Shown here: piece by piece, positions 1-11,935 of the stretch | Position numbering within the stretch: the stretch's first letter is position 1 | Layout of the letters: every line of letters begins with the position of its first letter | Source: Eutreptiella sp. 'Long Island Sound 2002' | Lineage: Eukaryota; Euglenozoa; Euglenophyceae; Eutreptiales; Eutreptiaceae | Reading direction: 5' to 3' | Length of the DNA: 64,000 nucleotides | NCBI GenBank assembly: GCA_964036045.1 | Contig: OZ038384.1 | Span: forward strand, 50,754,843 to 50,818,842 | The notes under the pieces: model-generated | Told to the model about the DNA's origin: nothing | Seen by the model: only the letters and a program-made list of their open reading frames with translations | The model's database searches: none | Program-made: the position numbers and the translations under genes

Positions 1-1215
1 TCCCCCGTTGCACCGCATGCTGCTTTCTGGCCCATCCGCGTGTTAATCCCCTCGATGAACAGCAAGCAGCCAGTGTGACAGCAAGCCATAACCCAGGGCA
101 TGGGACCAAAGGGGATATCAAGGGTTGTGAATCAAGGCTTGGCGCATCAATATCGCCAAGGTTTCCTACGCTGGACAGTTGCCTGAGACTGCCGATTTCG
201 CCATTTTGGCAATTGTGGACCCAATTTGGATTGTCACCACGCCGAGTGGCATGTAGATCTTTGAGGGCCAAGTGCATGGTAGTCTCCTTCGGAATCCCCG
301 TGGATTGCGTGTGGAATGGCGGATCCGATCGCCAAGCCGGCGTGGAGATATACTATTTTGGACACCTTCGATTTTGGCTCATTTTGAGCAGCCAAAATGA
401 CCCCCTTTTGGGACCCAAATTTCACCCCCCCGTGTGGTCAATTGGCGGCCCCATATCTCTATGACCATGAGGGGTCTGAACCTAATTTCAAGTTGTGCAC
501 TCAGATGAAGGTCCTAGGCCCTGCCTCCTATCCTGTAAGCAATTGGCCTTGCCCTGGCCGGGCGTGCCACGCGTGGGAATGACGCCAATTTTGGTGATTT
601 TGTCATCATGACCCCACTGATGCTGGAATCTCAGAGGGAACCAGGTTGGGTGAGGGCTCCAGAGAGTTCGTACCCGAGGGGCATAGGGTCAGTTGTTTCG
701 TTCCTACCTCTGGCGTGTCCGGACGAGGGGTCAATTTTGCGGTTTTTCGAGCTAACATCAGTCTGGGCTGAAACAGCCCATTTTCAGCTACCAACTCCTA
801 GGGGATAATGGCGGGGCCTCATCTCCGGCTCAGAGGGGAGTTCGGACCTGCCATCAAGGGAGCATAGGGATCTACTGTCGGTTGGCCTTGGAGCCACTTG
901 AATTCCAGGAACTCGCCTGTGGCTGGGCGGGACATCCTTCCTCATTGGCAGGGTTTCAGGGTCCGGACTGAGCAGGGCATAGGTTGTGTTTGAGCCCCGG
1001 CCCCTGCCAGCCACTGGGAGGGTCGGACCTTGGATTGGGATATGAGTTGGGACTGACTGTCTATTGTCCTGTGATGCCCTTACCCCAGTCCAGTCTTAAC
1101 CCCATGTGTACATATCCTGATGTCTTGCTGTACATACCTTTGTTCCCTTGTTTCAGAGTGGCAAGGATCCTGAAACGCTTTGTCACATGACACAAGCATG
1201 AGGATGCCCTTGTGA
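1..1215 (+). repeat. Gypsy-associated 5' repeat (LTR or leader), copy 1
   Basis: This non-coding block recurs at 41447-42047 joined to 47026-47643, and its part from 388 onward recurs at 4251-5078. It lies directly upstream of the gag leader of a Ty3/gypsy element, so it is probably the 5' LTR or part of it; its left end lies outside the window. It ends around the sequence CACATGACACA near 1195. I did not find the same sequence downstream of pol, so calling it an LTR is inference. Short ORFs inside it are not conserved as proteins. Confidence 0.6.
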
Positions 1216-1746
1216 GCGCAGTGCTTTGCCTGCCTGCTTGCTTGTGCGTGTTCGCCGCAGCGATCTGTGGCCAGCCCCCCCACGGGAACGCGTCAAAAGC
1301 GTTTCACCGCCGCGGGGTTACCCATCCCTCGCGTGCCACTATGGGCCGCCTGAACCCTGAGCACCACGGGCTTCGCAGCGCCGCCCAGAGCATCGCCCCG
1401 AGCGTCAGCTACAGCGCCGAGTCCGTGAAGGAGGTGTAGCGACCGGAACTCCGACATCAGCGAGTTCCTTCGGCCGACCAGTACCGGCCGCACTCCCAGC
1501 TACATCACCCACCTCCACAACCACCATCGGGCGTCTTGGTCCCAGCCCTGTAGATAGAGTGGACCACAGCAACCGCTTCAACAACCACCCCCAAGACCGG
1601 TCCATCGAGGGGAACGAGCGCCGAAGGTGAACTGGCAGGAGGCGGGCAAGATGTGGCCGCTGCCCCACCCCCATGCGGTGCGCCTACTGCGTGGGTTGCT
1701 GTGGGGGCAGCACTACCGCCACAGCAATCCCCAGTGCGAAGGCAGC
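1216..1746 (+). other. Gag leader, duplicated copy 1
   Basis: GC-rich untranslated leader between the 5' repeat and the first gag ATG at 1747; it is repeated at 5079-5609. The gag reading frame is open upstream of the ATG from about 1558 but has no earlier ATG there. No tRNA-complementary primer-binding site could be assigned with confidence just after 1200. Confidence 0.5.
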
Positions 1747-4263
1747 ATGCCCGGGAGCTTCGAGCTCCGCGAGGACAATGGCGCCGACCGCCTGCAGGCA
1801 GTGGAAGACTGGCTGCGGGTGGAAGGATACGCCTATCGCTTCCGCCAGAAGCGCTGGAGGGTCTGGACCCGCCCGGACAGACCCGGCGAAGGGCTGCGCC
1901 GTGACGGGATTGAGGAGGACGAGAACCCCAACGAGTACCCGTCAAGCGCCACGATCAACGTCTCCATTTGGGACATGATCGAAAAGAAGTTCCCGGAGCC
2001 GGGGAACGAGCGCACGCTGCAGGGCAGCAGCAGCAGCGCGTCTCCTGGGAAGGAGAAGCGATCCGCCGGGGACAAGAAGCCGGACAGGAAATGGCGGGAG
2101 TACCAGGAATCCCTGGCTGCCGAAGCCGCCCAAACCGCGGGGAACGAGACCAAGGGCGGATCCCCAGCCCCCAGCCCCCAACGGGCCAGTGACGTTCACC
2201 ACCCCGGCCACACCACCCTTGGCGACTTCCTTGAAGTGGCCAAGAAGGCCAAGGCCCAGCCCCGTCAGCTGCACCTGAGGAACTCAGGACCCAGCAGCGA
2301 CGTGGAGTCGGCCCACCGTGGGAGGAGGCCGGCCAACGAGGCCAGCTCGAGCAGCAGCGTCGCTCCCGACCAAAGGGACGTTTCCCGAGCCTGCGAGCGC
2401 GCCTGTTGGGTGCCCTGCAACCTTCGGGTTGCCTGGCAACGGGCCACGCACCAGAACGTCGCCGTGGAGGGCGCCATCGGCATGACCCAGGAGGCGGCTG
2501 CAGATTGGGGCAGAGAGATGGCCTTCCACGCCCAGACCGTGGCGGCCATCGCGGCCGGTCTCACGGCTGCAGCCGCCCAGGAGGTAGCGACTGCCCGGGT
2601 CAGGAGTGAGGTGGCAGCAGCCGCCCAGGAGGCCCGCCTGACCCAGGAGGCCATTGTCCGTAAGGAGGCCGAGGTGAAAGCGCTCGAAGAGGCGCTTGCC
2701 CAAGAGAGGGCAAGGAAGGAGGCGGATGAAAGGGCCCACGCCGAAGCAACGGCCAAGGCCCAAGCGGACGCCGCCAGGAAGGACGCCATCGAGGCCGCGC
2801 GACTGAAGGTCGCTGAGGAGAGGGCCAAGACGGAGGCGGAGCTGGCAGCGTTGGAAGCTGAGAAGGCTCGGCTGCAGCGGGCTAGGGAAGCCGAGGCTGC
2901 CTGTGCTCGGGAGGAGGTAGAAAGGCGAGCTGCCGCAGCCACGGCCGCCGCAATGGAGGAGGCGGAGGCCAAGCTCCAGCGCGAGACTCCCCCGGGAGGA
3001 TCCCGAGTGGAGACCCTTCGAGAGCTCTTCGAAGGGGACACCTCCTCCAAGATGACGCTGGATCTGAAGGAGGTCGACAAGGGCAGCAGTGGGGACAGTG
3101 GCCCCACCGCCTACCGACGAAGGAGGGGTAAGGGGAAGACCCCCGAGAGGTCACGGAGGCCAGCGGGCGGACACCCCCACGACTCCGACCCCTTCCTTAC
3201 CGCCAGCGACGGGGATGGACGAGACCGCCGACATCGCCGAGGAGTGGCTGGAGGAGGAGGCGGAGATGTCCCCATGGAGCCGGAGGGTGAGGGTGAGGAT
3301 CTCCCTCCTCCCTACCGGAGCTCGGAGTCTTCCGCATGCGAGACCGAGACGACCAGATGGGGCCACATGGACGAGGATGAAGACATGGACTTCGGTTACA
3401 CGGAGAAGCCCCCATCCTCGGACCCACCGAGGCGACCCGGAGGAGACCCACCGAGACCCCCTGGCGGAGGACCATCAGGACTCCCTGGAGGACGCCCACC
3501 AGGTGGACCCCCCGGAGGCGGACCTCCGGGAGGGGGAGGACCCCCTGGACCGGGTGGGCCCAGCGGAGGCCCTCCTGGAGGACCCCCCGGGGACCCCGAC
3601 GGCCCACCTGAAGATGGTGGCCAGGAGGCCACTTGGCGGTGGATCGTCCACCTCCGCAGGAGGGTCCAGTCCTTCGAGCGCGAGGTAGACACGGGCAAAG
3701 GCGAGATGATCCGCATCGCCAGGGTCGCCGCGGGCGCACAGAGGGAACTGGACATCGCCAAGACGGAGATGGTCAAGATCGCCAAGGTCGCCACCGCCGC
3801 CCAGAGGCAGCTGGACATCGCCAGGGGCGAGACCAGGCTGCTGAGCAAGGTCATCAACGGCCTGCAGCAGAGGTAGGACAGGCTGGAAAGCCGGGGGAGC
3901 GTAGGCAGAGACTCCCCACCCCTGGAGTCCGGCTCGTCTGACGACGGCTGGGGACCTGGACCAGGTCCAGGCAGAGCCCACGCCCCCGGCGGAGCCCCCA
4001 GGAGTCGCCCCAGCGCCAGCACCCCCTCTCTCAGCGCCCCCTCTCATCACAGCGTGGGCCGCCGTAACGAGCGCGTGCCGCCCGGCAGTGGCAGTGAGGA
4101 GTGGCGTGATGAGTGGCTCAGTGCGAAGTACCACAACCGCTGTGCTCCACAGCGGACACCGGTACGCTCCCGACGCCCCGCACCAGCCCACGAGCCAATC
4201 CCTATGGCTTGGGGGCGTTACGGTGGACTCAGAGATGAGATCCCCGGAGGGCAGCCAAAATGA
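1747..4263 (+). pseudogene. gag: Gag N-terminal region, duplicated partial copy 1 (broken)
   Basis: Starts at ATG 1747 (motif MPGSFELRE) and is nearly identical to 5610-8113. It encodes a basic N-terminal region, a long Ala/Glu/Arg-rich coiled coil (about 2590-2990), an acidic stretch, a Gly/Pro run of PPGG units (about 3440-3600) and a second coiled coil with the repeated motif ELDIAKTEMVKIAKV (about 3690-3860). A TAG at 3874-3876 interrupts the frame where the other copy has TTG. The frame then continues open until the duplication junction at 4250 and ends just after it at 4263. The capsid core and zinc knuckle are missing, so this copy cannot make a full Gag. Confidence 0.75.
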
Positions 4264-5078
4264 CCCCCTTTTGGGACCCAAATTTCACCCCCCCGTGTGG
4301 TGAATTGGCGGCCCCATATCTCTATGCCCATGAGGAGTCCGAACCTAATTTCAAGTTGTGCACTCAGATGGAGGTCCTAGGCCCTGCCTCCTATCCTGTA
4401 GGCAATTGGCCTTGCCCTGGCCGGGCGTGCCATGCGTGGGAATGACGCCAATTTTGGTGATTTTGGCATCATGACCCCACTGATGCTGGAATCTCAGAGG
4501 GAACCAGGTTGGGTGAGGGCTCCAGGGAGTTCGTACCCGAAGGGCATAGGGTCAGTTGTTTCGTTCCTACCTCTGGCGTGTCCGGACGAGGGGTCAATTT
4601 TGCGGTTTTTCGAGCTAACATCAGTCTGGGCTGAAACAGCCCATTTTCAGCTACCAACTCCTAGGGGATAATGGCGGGGCCTCATCTCCGGCTCAGAGGG
4701 GAGTTGGGACCTGCCATCAAGGGAGCATAGGGATCTACTGTCGGTTGGCCTTGGAGCCACTTGGATTCCAGGAACTCGCCTGTGGCTGGGCGGGACATCC
4801 TTCCTCATTGGCAGGGTTTCAGGGTCCGGACTGAGCAGGGCATAGGTTGTGTTTGAGCCCCCGCCCCTGCCAGCCACTGAGAGGGTCAGACCTTGGATTG
4901 GGATATGAGTTGGGACTGAGTGTCTATTGTCCTGTGATGCCCTTACCTCAGTCCAGTCTTAACCCCATGTGTACATATCTTGATGTCTTGCTGTACATAC
5001 CTTTGTTCCCTTGTTTCAGAGTGGCAAGGATCCTGAAACGCTTTGTCACATGACACAAGCATATGGATGCCCTTGTGA
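4251..5078 (+). repeat. Gypsy-associated 5' repeat, copy 2 (partial)
   Basis: Second-unit copy of 388-1215, with scattered substitutions. It provides the upstream sequence of the longer gag-pol. Its 5' end is the duplication junction and not a natural element end. Confidence 0.7.
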
Positions 5079-5609
5079 GCGCAGTGCTTTGCCTGCCTGC
5101 TTGCTTGTGCGTGTTCGCCGCAGCGTCCTGTGGCCAGGCCCCCCACGGGAACGCGTCGAAAGCGTTTCACCGCCGCGGGGTTACCCATCCCTCGCGCGCC
5201 ACTCGGGGCCGCCTGAACCCTGAGCACCACGGGCTTCGCAGCGCCGCCCGGAGCATCGCCCCGAGCGTCAGCTATAGCGCCGAGTCCGTGAAGGAGGTAT
5301 AGCGACCGGAACTCCGACATCAGCGAGTTCCTTCGGCCGACCAGTACCGGCCGCACTCCCAGCTACATCACCCACCTCCACAACCACCATCGGGCGTCTT
5401 GGTCCCAGCCCTGTAGATAGAGTGGACCACAGCAACCGCTTCAACAACCACCCCCAAGACCGGTCCATCGAGGGGAACGAGCGCGGAAGGTGAACTGGCA
5501 GGAGGCGGGCAAGACGTGGCCGCTGCCCCACCCCCCTGCGGTGCGCCTACTGCGTGGGTTGCTGTGGGGGCAGCACTACCGCCACAGCAATCCCCAGTGC
5601 GAAGGCGGC
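5079..5609 (+). other. Gag leader, copy 2
   Basis: Equivalent of 1216-1746. The gag frame is open from 5421 (after TAG at 5418-5420), but the first in-frame ATG is at 5610, which I take as the start. A GTG lies at 5490 and is less likely in a eukaryote. Confidence 0.45.
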
Positions 5610-8036
5610 ATGCCCGGGAGCTTCGAGCTCCGCGAGGACAATGGCGCCGACCGCCTGCAGGCAGTGGAAGACTGGCTGCGGGTGGAAGGATACGCCTATC
5701 GCTTCCGCCAGAAGCGCTGGAGGGTCTGGACCCGCCCGGACAGACCCGGCGAAGGGCTGCGCCGTGACGGGATTGAGGAGGACGAGAACCCCAACGACTA
5801 CCCGTCAAGCGCCACGATCAACGTCTCCATTTGGGATATGATCAAAAGAAAGTTCCCGGAGCCGGGGAACGAGCGCACGCTGCAGGGCAGCAGCAGCAGC
5901 GCGTCTCCTGGGAAGGAGAAGCGATCTGCCGGGGACAAGAAGCCGGACAGGAAATGGCGGGAGTACGAGGAATCCCTGGCTGCCGAAGCCGCCCAAACCG
6001 CGGGGAACGAGACCAAGGGCGGATCCCCAGCCCCCGGGCCCCAACGGGCCAGTGACGTTCACCACCCCGGCCACACCACCCTTGGCGACTTCCTCGAAGT
6101 GGCCAAGAAGGCCAAGGCCCAACCCTGTCAGCTGCACCTGAGGAACTCAGGTCCCAGCAGCAACGTGGAGTCGGCCCACCGTGGGAGGAGGCCGGCCAAC
6201 GAGGCCAGCTCGAGCAGCAGCGTCGCTCTCGACCAAAGGGACGTTGCCAGAGCCTGCGAGCGCGCCTGTGGGGTGCCCCGCAACCTTCGGGTTGCCCGGC
6301 AACGGGCCACGCACCAGAACGTCGCCGTGGAGGGCGCCATCGGCATGGCCCAGGAGGCGGCTGCAGATTCAGGCAGAGGGATGGCCTTCCACGCCTGGAC
6401 CGTGGCGGCCATCGGGGCCGGTCTCACGGCTGCAGCCGCCCAGGAGGTAGCGACTGCCCGGGTCAGGAGTGAGGTGGCAGCAGCCGCCCAGGAGGCCCGC
6501 CTGGCCCAGGAGGCCATTGTCCGTAAGGAGGCCGAGGTGAAAGCGCTCGAAGAGGCGCTTGCCCAAGAGAGGGCAAGGAAGGAGGCGGATGAAAGGGCCC
6601 ACGCCGAAGCAACGGCCAAGGCCCAAGCGGACGCTGCCAGGAAGGACGCCATCGAGGCCGCGCGACTGAAGGTCGCTGAGGAGAGGGCCAAGACGGAGGC
6701 GGAGCTGGCAGCTTTGGAAGCTGAGAAGGCTCGGCTGCAGCGGGCTAGGGAAGCCGAGGCTGCCTGTGCTCAAGAGGAGGTAGAAAGGCGAGCTGCCGCA
6801 GCCACGGCCGCCGCAATGGAGGAGGCGGAGGCCAAGCTCCAGCGCGAGACTCCCCCGGGAGGATCCCGAGTGGAGACCCTTCGAGAGCTCTTCGAAGGGG
6901 ACACCTCCTCCAAGATGACGCTGGATCTGACGGAAGTCGACAAGGGCAGCAGTGGGGACAGTGGCCCCACCGCCTACCGACGAAGGAGGGGTAAGGGGAA
7001 GACCCCCGAGAGGTCACGGAGGCCAGCGGGCGGACACCCTCACGACTCCGACCCCTTCCTTACCGCCAGCGACGGGGATGGACGAGACCGCCGACATCGC
7101 CGAGGAGTGGCTGGAGGAGGAGGCGGAGATGTCCCCATGGAGCCGGAGGGTGAGGGTGAGGATCTCCCTCCTCCCTACCGGAGCTCGGAGTCTTCCGCAT
7201 GCGAGACCGAGACGACCAGGTGGGGCCACATGGACGAGGATGAAGACATGGACTTCGGTTACACGGAGAAGCCCCCATCCTCGGACCCACCGAGGCGACC
7301 CGGAGGAGACCCAGCGAGACCCCCTAGCGGAGGACCATCAGGACCCCCTGGAGGACGCCCACCAGGTGGACCCCCCGGAGGCGGACCTCCGGGAGGGGGA
7401 GGACCCCCTGGACCGGGTGGGCCCAGCGGAGGCCCTCCTGGAGGACCCCCTGAGGACCCCGACGGCCCACCTGAAGATGGTGGCCAGGAGGCCACTTGGC
7501 GGTGGATCGTCCACCTCCGCAGGAGGGTCCAGTCCTTTGAGCGCGAGGTAGACACGGGCAAAGGCGAGATGATCCGCATCGCCAGGGTTGCCGCGGGCGC
7601 ACAGAGGGAACTGGACATCGCCAAGACGGAGATGGTCAAGATCGCCAAGGTCGCCACCGCCGCCCAGAGGGAGCTGGACATCGCCAGGGGCGAGACCAGG
7701 CTGCTGAGCAAGGTCATCAACGGCCTGCAGCAGAGGTTGGACAGGCTGGAAAGCCGGGGGAGCGTAGGCAGCGACTCCCCACCCCTGGAGTCCGGCTCGT
7801 CTGACGACGGCTGGGGACCTGGACCAGGTCCAGGCAGAGCCCACGCCCCCGGCGGAGCCCCCAGGAGTCGCCCCAGCGCCAGCGCCCCCTCTCTCAGCGC
7901 CCCCTCTCATCACAGCGTGGGCCGCCGTAACGAGCGCGTGCCGCCCGGCAGTGGCAGTGAGGAGTGGCGTGATGAGTGGCTCAGTGCGAAGTACCACAAC
8001 CGCTGTGCTCCACAGCGGACACCGGTACGCCCCTAA
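5610..8036 (+). pseudogene. gag: Gag, N-terminal coiled-coil half (copy 2)
   Basis: The frame is open from 5421; ATG 5610 gives MPGSFELRE. The order is a charged N-terminal region, an Ala-rich segment, a long Ala/Glu/Arg/Lys coiled coil (about 6450-6850), an acidic linker, a PPGG-rich run (about 7310-7460) and a second heptad-like coiled coil (about 7550-7730). This is much more sequence than a typical Ty3/gypsy Gag carries before its capsid domain. A TAA at 8034-8036 closes the frame where copy 1 reads CGA, and the same frame then continues into the capsid region at 8037. The stop is therefore probably a nonsense mutation rather than the natural end. Function of the coiled coils (self-assembly) is inferred. 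Confidence 0.7.
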
Positions 8037-9856
8037 CGCCCCGCACCAGCCCACGAGCCAATCCCAATGGCTTGGGGGCGTTACGGTGGACTCAGAGATG
8101 AGGTCCCCGGAGGGGACGTGGAGTGGGATGTCGGCGGAGGCGAGGAAGACCTGGAGGAGTTCGGCATTACCCCGCCGCGTGGTGTACGATGGGAGGCCGC
8201 TGAACGCAGCCGCCGGCGCCGTGATGAGGAGGCATACATGGAAGGAGTACGGCGTGAACATCCAGGTTCAGCGTACATGGAGGAACCACGGCGTAGCCAC
8301 ATGGATACCGTGGAGGAGATGGAAGTGGCGGCCGTGGGAGGCCGTGGGGGACGCCCATGGGAACCTCGGTCGACCTCGCGGCCGGCGTTCATGGTCTCTA
8401 AGGCCGCGGATGCCGCCGTGTGGGAAGACCTGAAGGACATCAAGCCCCCCACGTACAATGGCAACCCCCTCAACCTCGACCGCTTCTTGGAGAAGCTGGA
8501 CGACTGGGGGATGACCGTCACTGAAGACATGGATCCCGCAGATGCGGAGAAATATGTCTTCAAACGGTTCAGGTGGCGCCTGCCGGAGGTGCTCCAAGAG
8601 CTATACTTCGTGGCGACCAAGGAGGGGAAAATCAAGACCCTCAAGGAAGCCAAGAAGTGGCTCAATGAGCAGGAGCGGGTGGACGCTCCGCAGGTGGCTG
8701 CCAAGCGGTGGAAGGCCATCAAGCTTCAGCATGATGGTCGGGAGATCCGCCTACGAGATTGGCGGGACTTCCGGGGGCAATACACCCTCTTCCGCCGCAA
8801 AGTGGAGGACTGGAATGAGGGTGACGAGCAGGCCCGCCTGCTCTCCATGCTGCCGGAAGCATGGATCAAGAGGGTCACCAAGGAAGAAGCCAAGAGGGCC
8901 AAGTCCAACCACACGGTCAAGACGATGCTCCCCAAGGAGTATCACACGAACGTGGTGGCTTGGACAAGGAAGAACATGGCCCGGGATGTCAAACAGCACT
9001 CCCTGCGGAACGCCCTCCTCATCCCCGTCACGCGCGATCGCGAGAAGACCGCGATGTGGCGCCTTGATGAGTGTGATGTGGGCGGCCAGACCATCCGTCT
9101 GCAGGCCATCCCGGCGCGGATGAGTTGCGACGAGGTCCTGGAGTGGGTCGGAGAGGAGGTACTCAAGGAGTACCGGAACCTCCACCACAGCCGCGGGTTA
9201 AGGCCCGGCGACCGTGACGTCAACTACGTTGGCGAGTGGCTGGCGGGGAAGCTGCCATGGACCCAGCGGGAGCCAATGGTGATGAGGCTCTCGACGACGA
9301 TGATGACGACAATGAGCCCGCCGAGATGGCCGTTTGTGTCTTCGTGGCCAACAACCTGAACGCGGGGAGCAACCGGGGAAGCTGGAAGCCCCTGCAGAAG
9401 GTTTGGAAGAAGAAGGAGAAGAAGGAGCCCCGCCGCATTGGCGACCCTCCGGTGTCCCTTGGGGAGTTCATACGAGCTCACCCTCAGGGCTGTTTCGTGT
9501 GTTATGGGAGGAACAAAGGGTTCAACCATGACCACCGGACATGCCCCATCCATAAGGCCGACACGGCGGCCTACAAGAAGGTGCACGGGTCAAAGAAGAG
9601 TGCACCCGCGGGTATCCGGGAGACCAAGGTGGAGGTCACCAAGGACGAGCTCTCCAAGCTGATGTCGGTGGGGACCGAGTTGGCCAAGGAGATCCAGGAG
9701 ATCAAGAAGTCCTGGGTCCCCAAGTCGGACGACAAGAACAAGGAGAACAAAGAGAAGGACAAGGACAAGAAGGGTAAGAAAGGGGGAAAGAAGAAGGGTG
9801 TCAACGAGGTTGATGCGGAGGAGAGTACCCCTACTACCACAACCGACGCCCCTTAG
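8037..9856 (+). pseudogene. gag: Gag capsid-like region with CCHC zinc knuckle (frameshifted)
   Basis: Continues the frame of the N-terminal half. At about 8430-8990 it encodes a retrotransposon-gag-type helical region, including PPTYNGNPLNLDRFLEKL and WRDFRGQYTLFRRKVEDW, expected to form the capsid. The frame is lost between about 9236 and 9359 and reading continues in another frame. There an acidic run (DDDDDD) is followed by a nucleocapsid motif with CX2CX8HX4C spacing at 9491-9544 (CFVCYG...HDHRTC), then a Lys-rich tail. It ends at TAG 9854-9856. Pol follows in the same frame with no further stop. One frameshift and one upstream stop mean this copy should not make a single Gag unless bypassed. 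Confidence 0.75.
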
Positions 9857-11935
9857 CGGAGCCCCTGCAGCCAAGGGCCCCAGCTAGGGCGGTCGCAGGA
9901 TGGTGTCGTGGGAAGCGCCACATCATCCCAGTCGGGAGACAATGAGCACAAAGGGATTGCCGCGGGCGGAAGGCCCGGTCCGGCACCCAAAATGAAAGAC
10001 AGTCGCAGTGGCAGGGTGAGGGCAAGTGAAGGCACGAACCCTTGCACCCGTCCATCCTTCGCGACCAACAATGTATTTGATGTGCTTCAAGATCTATCAC
10101 AGAGTATCGGAGGATCACGCGGACCGCAGCTGGATGCTGCAGATGGGCAGCCTGAGCCCATTGTCCACGACCTGCACCAGTCGCTTATTGAGCTTCTGGA
10201 ACGGCCGGAGATCCTGAGCTTGCACGCCGTGCGCCGTGTGGGGTGTGAGCGGCAGTTGCATCTTAAAGTGCGTGCCTTATGCGGGGAAGTGGAGAAGGTC
10301 TTCGAAGTGTTGGTCGCCACGGGAGCTCGTGTCAGCTTGGTCAAGGCTGCCTTATTTTCGCCAGAGTGCTTGACCGACAGTTGGAAGCCTGTCAGGCTGA
10401 AGGTGGCAAACGGCCAGTACATGGTGGGAGGCACGAGGGAAGCGGCCATTGGGCTGCAGTTCGTGAACCACCGTGAGCTGAGCCGCCCGGACCTCGGCAA
10501 GGAAATCCTCCTGCAAGGTCGCTTCTACGAGGCCCAGATGGACTGGGACATGATCGTTGGGTACAACTTCATGATGAAGACGGACTCCGGCGTTCTCCCG
10601 GCCCAGGCCTCAATGATCCTGTACCAGGACGACCAGCTCTCGTGGCTTTCGTCACCTGAGCACCATGTGGAGTGCCAATGGAGCCAGCCGGAACGCAATC
10701 AGCTCAAAGTAGCCGCGCTGGGGACTGAGGCAGCTGGGCCAGCAAACCAGGAGTACGGCGTAATGCCGGAAGTGGCGAGCCGAGTGGTTGCGGACCTGGG
10801 AGCTTCAGATCTTGCCTTGGATGCGTTCTCTTCAGTAACCTCCGCCCATGTTCGGGTTTGCGAGAGGTACTGGAGCGCCCAGGACTCCGCGTGGAAGAAG
10901 CACTGGGGTCCGCATCAGGGTTTGATGTGGATCCATTTCCCCCGATGGGACATTCCAAGGGCGGTAGCGAAGATTCGCAAGGACCGCTCCAAGGCAGTGC
11001 TGGTTGTTCCTATGGGATGCACCGAGGAGGAAAGCACCCGAGATTGGGTGGTCCCATTGACCAACATGACCTTGAACAAGGTCGTCCTACCGGCTGGAGA
11101 GAGTGTCTATCAGGACGCTAAGGGACAGCCCATGCCACCCCAGAGATGGCCAACAGAACTCCACTATGTGGATTGGGGCCTTGAACAGGCGGACACCACG
11201 GACTTCGTGTGTGTCAACCGCATCATAGCGGAGCCATGGCGGCAATGCTTTGCGGTTTCCCCTGTTGACATCGGAGAATCGGAGGACCTCCTCACTGAAG
11301 AGGAGTTGGATCTGGTTCAGGGGTATATGGATCAGCCCTTTCACGACTGGAGAAGCCAGCGTGAGGGCACGGGCCAGGACAAAGCCTGGTGGGAAGTGGA
11401 TTCCATTGTCTCCGGTTCCTATGATGGGAATACCTTCCTAAAGAGGGTGCTGGACCACATGTCCAGCCAGGACGAGCCAATCGGCGGTAACCCACCCACC
11501 TACGGCGACCTGTTCCGGGGCAAGACCAGAGATGGCCCTTTGGGCCACCTGGGAAGACCACCTGAGCGATCTTGTGGAGGTACCCCGCAAGTAAGCTCAG
11601 TGGTCCAGGTGCCCGGAAAGGCCAAGGCGGAGGCCGATGATTGCCCCAAGATCCAGGCATTGAGGGCCAGGCTGAAGCAGAAGTATGGTGAAACCTTCTT
11701 CAGCGGAAAACCTGTGTTTCCCCCACCGGTGCGTGGACCGTATGGTGAGGCCAAGATACGACTGAAGCAGGACCCCCGTGTGTATCGACACCGGGAGTTT
11801 GCCCTGAGGGGCGAGAGGAAGAAGGCCATGGAGAAGATCCTCCGTGAGTTCATCGAGAGGGGCTGGCTTGAGCCATGCCACTCGGAGTGGGCCTCCCCGT
11901 GCTTCGTCGTCCCAAAGAATGTGGCCGGTGATTAG
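9857..11935 (+). pseudogene. pol: Pol N-terminal part: aspartic protease and start of reverse transcriptase
   Basis: Reading is open from directly after the gag UAG (9854) in the same frame, so pol could be made by stop-codon readthrough; the first plausible independent ATG lies further inside. A retropepsin-like segment at about 10270-10480 has VLVATGARVSLV. The residue expected to be the catalytic Asp of D-T/S-G is Ala (GCC, 10316-10318), so this protease copy looks inactive. The C-terminal part has the typical Ty3/gypsy RT entry: RHREFALRGERKKAMEK and WLEPCHSEWASPCFVVPKN (about 11790-11920). A TAG at 11933-11935 follows GD, where the family normally has Trp before RLVVDYR. The same frame continues to 14839, so this is one interrupted polyprotein. 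Confidence 0.8.

Larger units (their letters stand above)
388..8113 (+). repeat. 3,863-bp direct tandem duplication of gypsy 5' region plus gag N-terminus
   Basis: Unit 1 is 388-4250 and unit 2 is 4251-8113. Equivalent positions are offset by exactly 3,863 bases (for example 398 and 4261, 1747 and 5610). At the junction, gag sequence ending TCCCCGGAGG at 4250 runs straight into GCAGCCAAAATGACC, which is the mid-repeat sequence at 388. Shared bases at the breakpoint amount to about 1 nt, pointing to illegitimate recombination rather than LTR-LTR exchange. The units carry scattered substitutions, so the duplication is not brand new. Confidence 0.9.
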
